DNA of 5,622 bases from Calditrichota bacterium (lineage in GTDB: Bacteria; Calditrichota; Calditrichia; RBG-13-44-9; J075). The position numbers and the translations under genes were made by a program. Below, one piece after another: positions 1-5,113 of the stretch. The stretch lies in NCBI GenBank assembly GCA_024275555.1, contig JAJRYW010000650.1, positions 1-5,622 of the forward strand, given 5' to 3'. The notes beneath the pieces were generated by a model. It saw only the letters and a program-made list of their open reading frames with translations. It had not been told where the DNA came from and searched no databases. Position 1 is the stretch's first letter. Every line of letters begins with the position of its first letter.

Positions 1-224
1 AAAATTCAGGAAATAAAAACCGTTGCAAGAGGTTTTGGTAAATTTGATAATTTTAGAATAGCGATACTCTTTTTCTTAGGAAAACTTGACCTCTATCCAC
101 AAGAAACCCAGTAGAGCCACAAAAAATTTACTTACGGATAAAAAATGTTCCACAAATCCGGTGATGGGTGAGGAGACTCTCACTCCATGAGAAGCACCCT
201 CATTTAAGATGAGAACAAACCGCC

Positions 225-286
225 CTGAAATGGTTGGCTGTGTTTCATGCAGAGAAGAAGACATGACGGTCTGAAATGCTGGCTGT
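225..286. repeat. Degenerate direct repeat pair in intergenic DNA
   Basis: CTGAAATGGTTGGCTGT at 225-241 recurs as CTGAAATGCTGGCTGT at 271-286, differing by one base deletion and one substitution, with 46 bases from start to start. Between the copies lies an inverted pair, TCATG (245-249) and CATGA (262-266). The repeat is short and imperfect. It could be a chance similarity, a decayed duplication, or part of a dispersed intergenic repeat. Confidence 0.35.
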
Positions 287-375
287 AAAATACACGTGTT
301 TTTATTGGAAATCAATGCACTTTTTCAGGCAGGCGAAACAACGGCTCCCCGGGGCGAACAATTGGAAGCAGGAAA

Positions 376-413
376 TCCGCCCGGCCGGGCTACCATGAAC
401 CCGGCCGGGTGGA
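376..413 (-). terminator. GC-rich stem-loop downstream of the leftward genes
   Basis: The arms at 376-389 and 400-413 pair over 14 positions, including one G-T wobble (379 with 410), around a 10-base loop (390-399). The core arm CCCGGCCGGG is itself a palindrome and occurs identically at 380-389 and 400-409. Read on the minus strand, the stem starts seven bases past the TGA stop of the TPR gene, the normal place for an intrinsic terminator. The T tract after it is weak (only TTT, then CCTGC), so termination may be inefficient or need Rho; the hairpin might instead protect the 3' end. It is the only strong stem-loop seen beyond the last leftward gene. Confidence 0.6.
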
Positions 414-420
414 GAAAAGA

Positions 421-1173
421 TCAGGACAATTTCTTCAGGCGCTCTTGTGCGTAGGCTTTGTGGTTGGGATCGTCGCTGTCGGTAACCGGCATCTCCAGCA
501 CTTTCCGGTACTCCGCCCGGGCTAAATCAAGCTGCTTCAGTTTCTCATAAGTAATGGCCAGTTCCAGGTGGTGGTTAACCCAGGTGGGATTTAACTCAAT
601 CGCTTTTTGAAAGCACTCTGCCGCTTTTTCCACCGAGGCTTCCTTCGGTACTCCGCCGAGGAATAAATTGGCAAATTTCTTTTCGATCCAGCTTAGAGTG
701 GCCAACTTGCGGTGCCAGCGTCCCAGCACATGCCAGGCGATGTCGTCGGCGGGGTCCAGCGCCAATGCTTTATCGACTTCCGCCTTTATCTCCTTGCTGA
801 GGCGCACCCGTTCTTTTGCCCCGGCGTCCAGGGCCACCCGCCCCAGGGCAATGCTCAGGGAGAGGTGTCCCTTCGCCCCGCCGGAATCAACCTCGATGGC
901 CCGGCGGGCGTACTCTGCGGCAGCCAGATAGTTCTTCCGGCGCTCCTTTTTATCCTTGAGCGTCTCGCCGACATCCACGTACGCCCGGGACGCCTTCCAG
1001 GCCGCCTCGTAATTATCGGGGTTGCTTTCCAGCGCTTTCAGATAAAATTCCAGCGCTTCGGCATGGTTAAAGGCCTGGTAGGCCTGCTCTGCTTTGGCCA
1101 TCCAGTCGGCGCTATCCTGGGCCGCCGCTGTCAGTGGAAATATCAGCAAAATTGCATACAGAAATCGCATCAT
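421..1173 (-). CDS. Exported TPR protein, RMDN (FAM82)-like
   Basis: The product is 250 residues with an N-terminal signal peptide (about residues 1-18, hydrophobic core then Thr-Ala-Ala-Ala before Gln19), so it is probably periplasmic. The mature part is all helical and built of tetratricopeptide-like repeats: about 24-53 (ending ALESNP), 55-100, 100-142 (ending ALALDP), 144-197 (ending AIELNP) and 198-228. The segment with GRWHRKLATLSWIEKKFA, then LFLGGVPKEAS and the HHLELAITYEKL motif, matches my memory of the regulator of microtubule dynamics family, which also occurs in bacteria where its role is unknown; TPRs generally bind other proteins. I chose ATG at 1173 over the TTG two codons upstream because AAGGAAG lies 7 bases before it; the ATG just after it (1170) is a possible alternative. 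It is 12 bases from the chalcone-isomerase-like gene and surely cotranscribed. The family call is moderately sure; the function is unknown. Confidence 0.88.
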   Translation of the reverse strand: MMRFLYAILLIFPLTAAAQDSADWMAKAEQAYQAFNHAEALEFYLKALESNPDNYEAAWKASRAYVDVGETLKDKKERRKNYLAAAEYARRAIEVDSGGAKGHLSLSIALGRVALDAGAKERVRLSKEIKAEVDKALALDPADDIAWHVLGRWHRKLATLSWIEKKFANLFLGGVPKEASVEKAAECFQKAIELNPTWVNHHLELAITYEKLKQLDLARAEYRKVLEMPVTDSDDPNHKAYAQERLKKLS

Positions 1174-1180
1174 GAGCAAT

Positions 1181-1187
1181 CTTCCTT
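1181..1187 (-). promoter_or_regulatory. Ribosome binding site that decides the TPR gene start
   Basis: On the minus strand AAGGAAG lies here, 7 bases before ATG at 1173. The stop codon TAA of the upstream chalcone-isomerase-like gene (1188-1186) overlaps its first two bases, so ribosomes finishing that gene are placed right on this site and translation of the two genes may be coupled. It favours the ATG at 1173 over the TTG at 1179. Confidence 0.7.
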
Positions 1188-1800
1188 ATTTAGCCATTAG
1201 GCTGACTAATTTATCGCGCTTGACGATGGAATCCTCTCCCAGCCAGATGGCCCAGAGCGCTGTGGCAAATTCCACATTGGTGATAGCCGGCTTTTCATCT
1301 CCCTGGACAATCGAAACAACCACTCCGCCGGGCAACCAGCGCAGAATATACTGCTGGTCTTCTTTGACGTCATTGGAAAAGTAGCCCACAAATTGCTCGA
1401 TCAACGGTTCCAGTTCGGTATACTTTTCTTTGGAGAGGTGCTTCTTAAAACCGTCCCGGTAAGCGCCCTGAATTTTGCCTGCCCCGACATTCCGGGCAAA
1501 GTCCATGGTAATCTGCTTGGCCTTGCCGTCGCTCAGAATGGCATCGAACAGCTCCGCTTTAGCGGCCGGGGCAGCGTCTTGCATATAATGCGCCATTCCG
1601 TAAACCTTAAAAAAATACTTCTTACGCACCGCGGTACCGGTTGCCTGGAGGGTGTACTCCGTACCGTCATAAGTAAAGGTTACTTCCTTAGGAAATTTCT
1701 TTCCGGTGGAAGACTCCTCCACCATTTCCTGGGCAACTAAACTTCCGGCAAACAGGGCCAATGAGCACAGCCCCACTAAAAACAGTTTCCATAAACGCAT
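1186..1800 (-). CDS. Exported chalcone-isomerase-like protein
   Basis: The product is 204 residues. A signal peptide covers about residues 1-23 (Arg and Lys at the start, hydrophobic core, Leu-Val-Ala before Gln24), so the mature protein is probably periplasmic. The remainder fits the chalcone isomerase-like fold: a strand segment around 39-52, then GTAVRKKYFFKVYGMAHYM (55-73), which carries the conserved Gly and an Arg (R59) in the place of the active-site or ligand-contacting Arg, a helical middle, and WLPGGVV (155-161) followed by a C-terminal helix with ALWAIWLGEDSIV. Bacterial members are not known flavonoid enzymes; eukaryotic non-catalytic relatives bind fatty acids, so binding of a lipid or another hydrophobic ligand is a reasonable inference. 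The start is supported by AAGGAGG seven bases upstream (1814-1808). It is the first gene of a tight pair with the TPR gene, behind a 111-base gap carrying direct repeats. Confidence 0.88.
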   Translation of the reverse strand: MRLWKLFLVGLCSLALFAGSLVAQEMVEESSTGKKFPKEVTFTYDGTEYTLQATGTAVRKKYFFKVYGMAHYMQDAAPAAKAELFDAILSDGKAKQITMDFARNVGAGKIQGAYRDGFKKHLSKEKYTELEPLIEQFVGYFSNDVKEDQQYILRWLPGGVVVSIVQGDEKPAITNVEFATALWAIWLGEDSIVKRDKLVSLMAK

Positions 1801-1866
1801 GATAAAGCCTCCTTGGGTTAGACAGACATTAAATGATAATAACCATAGTGGTTTCTAAACCTTACT

Positions 1867-1898
1867 ACGTTTGAAACGTTTGCTGTCACAGACGTTTG
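1867..1898. repeat. Three direct ACGTTTG repeats, possible operator
   Basis: ACGTTTG occurs at 1867-1873, 1877-1883 region (as AACGTTTGCT from 1875) and 1893-1898 region (as GACGTTTGCT from 1891), all in the same orientation. Between the last two copies lies CTGTCACAG (1883-1891), an inverted repeat with one central base, and the middle copy overlaps the palindrome AAACGTTT (1874-1881). The block lies 66 to 100 bases upstream of the chalcone-isomerase-like start, directly after the stop of the lipoprotein gene, a natural position for a regulator binding site. I could not find a convincing promoter next to it, so a regulatory role is inferred. Confidence 0.4.
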
Positions 1899-1911
1899 CT
1901 TAAAACCTGGA

Positions 1912-2610
1912 TTATTCTAACAACTCCCACCCTGAGCCATGAAACCCCCAGGCTGTCACACTGGTATATCTTACCACACCTGCGGCTTTAGAGTATAGAC
2001 AAAGCGTACCGAATCCATCGTAAGACATGGGACGTTCATCTACCCAAATATTCAAGTAAGAATACTCTGAAATGGGACTGACAAACCCTCTTACAAAACC
2101 ATAATATGAACAAGAACAAACCGCTAGCGACGGTTTCCAGCCAATGATACGAATCTCCTGATTCTGAAAATATTTCAACGGTAATTGAAATGGCTCAAGT
2201 GCAAATAAAATGGGCTGAAAGCCAACGTTGATGATATACAAGGTATCATTTTCTTCTTTAATGCGAAAGGTTCCCACCGAATCTCTGACCCAATAATCCA
2301 TATATCCCCTGGTTCTTAATTTATCCATAGAATATGAATTGGGGGTTAATTCGGCGGATACGATATACTCACCACCTGTTTTACCGGTAATTTCCACAAT
2401 CAGTGTATCCGTTAAGTAAACGATATCTTCAGACGATCTATCCCAGTATTCCTGGCCAAGAAATCGAATATACTTGTTCTTTTGTCCCACCTTCAGTGTA
2501 TTAAAAATGTTTGGCTTAACGAAAGCGGCAGAACTATCGGAAATGCGAACACACGAGCTTGTGATCAAAAACAGGATGAAGAGCGCACAAAACAAAGGTT
2601 TATCTTTCAT
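1912..2610 (-). CDS. Hypothetical lipoprotein
   Basis: I do not recognise a family for this 232-residue protein. Residues 1-20 form a lipoprotein signal: Lys at 2 and 4, hydrophobic stretch, then Ile-Thr-Ser-Ser before Cys20, a slightly weak lipobox (Thr at -3). The rest is rich in Tyr, Ile, Ser and Asp with alternating hydrophobic residues, suggesting mainly beta structure, with no transmembrane helix. Visible segments are LKVGQKNKYIRFLGQEYWD (39-57), a short Cys cluster VCSCSYYG at about 165-172, and a C-terminal GFGTLCLYSKAAGVVRY followed by Trp- and Gly-rich residues. It lies 28 bases after the HEAT/cyclophilin gene and probably shares its transcript. No good Shine-Dalgarno precedes the ATG. 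The DNA is visibly more AT-rich than its neighbours (37-45% GC in sampled 60-base lines, against 45-60% in the HEAT gene), hinting at a different origin or weaker selection. Confidence 0.8.
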   Translation of the reverse strand: MKDKPLFCALFILFLITSSCVRISDSSAAFVKPNIFNTLKVGQKNKYIRFLGQEYWDRSSEDIVYLTDTLIVEITGKTGGEYIVSAELTPNSYSMDKLRTRGYMDYWVRDSVGTFRIKEENDTLYIINVGFQPILFALEPFQLPLKYFQNQEIRIIGWKPSLAVCSCSYYGFVRGFVSPISEYSYLNIWVDERPMSYDGFGTLCLYSKAAGVVRYTSVTAWGFHGSGWELLE

Positions 2611-2638
2611 TGGCCATTCAATGATTATGTAATCTTCA

Positions 2639-4705
2639 TTATCGCGCTACTTTAGTCAATTGAGTCCCGGTAATCCGGTCAAACATCATAATCCGGTCGA
2701 CCACATCCATGCCTTTGACCACTTTGCCGAAAGCGGTGTAGCGTCCGTTGAGATGCGGCTGGGGCGTATGCACCACAAAGAATTGACTGCTGCCGGTGTC
2801 TTTGCCGGCGTGGGCAATCCCCACCACCCCGCGATCAAAACTGAGGTCGTTGTACTCACAGGGAACCGCGTAGCCGGGGCCGCCCCAGCCATCCCCGCGG
2901 GGGTCGCCTACCTGGATAACAAATCCCGGAACCACCCGGTGGAAATAGATGCCGTCGTAAAAACCATCCTTCACCAGCTTGACAAACTTGGCCGCGTTCA
3001 CGGGCGCTTTTTCCGGGTAGAGCTCGATGGTAAAATCGCCCACGGTGGTGGAGACGGTTACCTGGTAGAGCGTATCCGGGCTGACCGGGGGGAAATCCCA
3101 TTTGGTGGTATAGGCCTCTTGAGGCGGATAAGTGGGGAAGTCGGTTTTGCCGGTAATATGCTCCAGCGCCGCCCGGGCTTTTTCGCGTATGCCGGGATAA
3201 GGATTTTTCAACTGCTCTTTCAGAAAAGGAACCGCTTCCAGGCTGCCGATGCTGTCCAGCGCGGTGATGATCGGTTCCATTGCTTCCAGGTCGCGCGGGG
3301 CGCTAAACTGTTTGTAAACTTCGATTAAAGGGGCAACTGCCTGGGCCGGGCGAGGGTCTGCCACGGCGAGATAAGTGGAGATGATCGTGGCCAGGGCCAT
3401 ATCGCCCGTCTTCAGTTTCCCGATCAAATACTCCACAGAAGGAGGCTGGTTGCGATTGACCAGCACCTCCATTGTCAGCGTGGTCTGGGCGATGTTGTCG
3501 CTGTCGGCCAGTTTCATCAGCAATTCCGTTGCTTCCCGGGATTCCCTTAAAGGGCGCCCCTTGCTGTCGGCGTCGATATTTTCCAGTGTTTTGATGGCGT
3601 AGTAATTCTGCGGCCAGGGTTTATCCAGCACCTCTTCTTTGACCAGCTTCAAGGCGGCTTTCGGCTCAAGCTGCGCCAGTACGGTTAAGGCTTCTCCCTG
3701 TATCCGCCAATCGGGGGATTTATTAATCAGGCGTTTCATCTCCTTGCGGGTCTGCCAGTTCTTGTACTTTGCCAGGGTGCGAATAGCCTGAATCTGCACA
3801 TAAGGATGGGGATCATCCAGGGCTTTGATGATGTCCGGCTGGAGAAAATGATCTTCCAGGTTATCCAGCAACTCCAGGGCGGCCACCCGCACATACCAGG
3901 TAGAATCCTGTAGTTGCACGGTCAGCTTGCGCCGGAATCCCCGGGAATTATAGGTTTTCAGCAATGCTTTGGCCTGGGGATTATTGCGAAATTGATTAAA
4001 CTGGGGAGCTTTGATCAGGGCAACCATGCGATTCAGCCCCTTTACGGCAAAAAACTTCACCAGCGGCTCGGGGCGGTCCAGGGCTAAAACCAGGTTGTCG
4101 AACGAAGGGATCACCCCGATCCGGTAGACCGCGTAGGCGGCCCGCCAGGCAACCTCCGGGTCGGGGCTGTTGACCATTAAGTTCTCCAGGGAAGGCGCCA
4201 GGGTGTGGGCAATTTGCCCGCGGTAGGCCAGAATCCCGCTGGCAATGGCGGCGGCTTTTTGATATTCCGGATCGGCGCTCTCGATAAAGTCCCGCAGGAG
4301 AATCAGGTTTTGTGTGGCGCCGCTTTTTCCCAGCGCCTCCACCACCCGAACCCGAACCGGTTTATTGCTTTCCGAACGCAAGGCGTCAATCAAATATGAT
4401 TCCACCCTGGGGTTAAAAAACTGGCCCAGGGCAAACACCGCTTCGGCGCGTACGCCGGGGTCGTCGTCGGTAAGCCGGTTGGCAATTAAGATCACCGTGG
4501 TGGTATCCTGGATGCGCCCCAATGTTTTTACCGCCGCCTTGCGAATCTCCGGATTCTTATGGTTTAACCAATGGATAATCTTTTGCTGGTCAATATGCCG
4601 GGTGTACTCAATTTGGCGAAGTTCCTGTTGAGATTGGATGACATCCTGATCTTGACATGATATCAATAGCACCAGAACTAAAAGTGATAACAAAACCCGC
4701 TTCAT
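2639..4705 (-). CDS. HEAT-repeat lipoprotein with C-terminal cyclophilin-type prolyl isomerase
   Basis: This 688-residue protein should catalyse cis-trans isomerisation of prolyl bonds outside the cytoplasm. Residues 1-17 are a lipoprotein signal with the lipobox Leu-Ile-Ser-Cys17; Gln at +2 does not signal inner-membrane retention in the E. coli rule. Residues about 39-515 are roughly ten to twelve HEAT-like helical repeats, clear at 45-65, 76-97, 108-128, 179-197, 266-283, 295-313 and 490-517, typically Pro then Arg-Ala-Ala-Val-x-Ala-Leu. A proline-rich linker (about 520-546) leads to the cyclophilin domain (548-688). Its key residues are present: FHR (588-590), Phe595 and Gln598, GSSQFF (638-643) and the HLNGRYTAFG segment (651-660). 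They match human CypA Arg55, Phe60, Gln63, Gln111 and Phe113; the CypA Trp121 position is His651 and His126 is Tyr656, as in many bacterial enzymes, which should weaken cyclosporin binding. GAGGAG six bases before the ATG supports the start. It is first in its transcription unit. Confidence 0.95.
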   Translation of the reverse strand: MKRVLLSLLVLVLLISCQDQDVIQSQQELRQIEYTRHIDQQKIIHWLNHKNPEIRKAAVKTLGRIQDTTTVILIANRLTDDDPGVRAEAVFALGQFFNPRVESYLIDALRSESNKPVRVRVVEALGKSGATQNLILLRDFIESADPEYQKAAAIASGILAYRGQIAHTLAPSLENLMVNSPDPEVAWRAAYAVYRIGVIPSFDNLVLALDRPEPLVKFFAVKGLNRMVALIKAPQFNQFRNNPQAKALLKTYNSRGFRRKLTVQLQDSTWYVRVAALELLDNLEDHFLQPDIIKALDDPHPYVQIQAIRTLAKYKNWQTRKEMKRLINKSPDWRIQGEALTVLAQLEPKAALKLVKEEVLDKPWPQNYYAIKTLENIDADSKGRPLRESREATELLMKLADSDNIAQTTLTMEVLVNRNQPPSVEYLIGKLKTGDMALATIISTYLAVADPRPAQAVAPLIEVYKQFSAPRDLEAMEPIITALDSIGSLEAVPFLKEQLKNPYPGIREKARAALEHITGKTDFPTYPPQEAYTTKWDFPPVSPDTLYQVTVSTTVGDFTIELYPEKAPVNAAKFVKLVKDGFYDGIYFHRVVPGFVIQVGDPRGDGWGGPGYAVPCEYNDLSFDRGVVGIAHAGKDTGSSQFFVVHTPQPHLNGRYTAFGKVVKGMDVVDRIMMFDRITGTQLTKVAR

Positions 4706-4870
4706 GTAGAACTCCTCGTCTTCACGTTTATATTTGTATCTGCCAAGAATGGTTGCCCGATAATATAGCTGATTCTATCCAAAAAAACTATACAGATCAC
4801 ACAATTAACATCAGGAATACCCAAAACGCTCTTAGCGTGTTTCAACGCCGGTTGTTAAAGTAATTTGACG

Positions 4871-4963
4871 GGATGAACCGGATAAACCGGATAAAGCTTA
4901 AGAAAAACAGGAATAATCATCCTGGCGACCCGGTTAATTCCGGCACAGGATTTATCTTCATCC
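4871..4963. repeat. 9-base tandem repeat with an inverted partner
   Basis: The unit GGATRAACC is present as GGATGAACC (4871-4879), GGATAAACC (4880-4888) and a partial GGATAAAGC (4889-4897). About 60 bases on, TTTATCTTCATCC (4951-4963) is the reverse complement of the first copies with the three bases CCG left out: TTCATCC pairs with 4871-4877 and TTTATC with 4881-4886. Further inverted CCGG and AACCGG/CCGGTT pairs lie inside (4885-4890 with 4930-4935), so the whole element can fold as a bulged hairpin. This is the look of a short dispersed intergenic repeat, though copies elsewhere cannot be checked here. Confidence 0.55.
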
Positions 4964-5061
4964 GATTGGCAGAGAAACCGATTCCAGTGAGAATATCATC
5001 CCCGGAGCGGGAAGGAAAATCCTTTATTCATAAGGTATTTTAACCCGCTTTTGTACGATCC

Positions 5062-5090
5062 TTGACAAAAATCTTTATTCTGCTTACATT
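5062..5090 (+). promoter_or_regulatory. Sigma70-like promoter for the YigZ gene
   Basis: TTGACA at 5062-5067 is a perfect -35 consensus. After 17 bases comes TACATT at 5085-5090, matching four of six -10 consensus bases. Transcription would start near 5097, giving a leader of only about 17 bases (AT-rich, no clear Shine-Dalgarno) before the ATG at 5114. Confidence 0.7.
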
Positions 5091-5113
5091 TTCCCGACCT
5101 TAATTAATCAGAC

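Larger units (their letters stand above)
1..420. other. Intergenic region without a supported gene
   Basis: No reading frame here is convincing. The longest, on the minus strand from 315 to 76, begins with TTG, has no ribosome binding site I can see, and its 79 residues show no recognisable motif. The left 100 bases are AT-rich. On the plus strand TTGCAA (23-28) and GATAAT (46-51) are separated by 17 bases and resemble a sigma70 promoter, but no gene follows it. Positions 160-215 contain several short inverted repeats, 225-286 a degenerate direct repeat, and 376-413 a strong GC-rich hairpin; the latter two are listed separately. The stretch could hold a small RNA or the decayed remains of a gene, but neither can be shown from the sequence. 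Confidence 0.6.
4706..5113. other. Divergent intergenic region
   Basis: This 408-base gap must hold the promoters for both the leftward HEAT/cyclophilin gene and the rightward YigZ gene. The rightward promoter is clear (listed separately). For the leftward gene I see only AT-rich candidates, such as TATATT on the minus strand (4767-4762), without a matching -35 box, so its promoter stays unplaced. The Shine-Dalgarno of the leftward gene is at 4717-4712. A short hairpin CAGGA/TCCTG lies at 4908-4924 and a longer-range pair AGCGGG (5006-5011) with CCCGCT (5044-5049), followed by TTT, encloses a small AAGGA/TCCTT hairpin; it might act as a terminator shielding the YigZ promoter. No gene is supported in the gap. 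Confidence 0.6.

Noticed and set aside
76..315. Minus-strand 79-codon frame in the left intergenic region
   Set aside because: It starts with TTG, lacks a ribosome binding site, has no recognisable motif and lies past the GC-rich terminator-like hairpin.
712..1200. Plus-strand 162-codon frame opposite the TPR gene
   Set aside because: It is antisense to a well-supported TPR gene with its own start and ribosome site, and its translation shows no domain.
1841..1853. AACCA/TGGTT hairpin as a terminator after the lipoprotein gene
   Set aside because: The stem is only five A/T-rich pairs with a three-base loop and no T tract in either direction.
2660..3328. Plus-strand 222-codon frame
   Set aside because: It lies wholly antisense to the cyclophilin and HEAT coding region, whose protein shows clear conserved motifs; the open frame is a by-product of GC-rich codon use.
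4657..4863. Plus-strand 68-codon frame across the start of the HEAT gene
   Set aside because: It begins inside the HEAT gene's signal peptide region on the opposite strand, has no ribosome site and no recognisable product.
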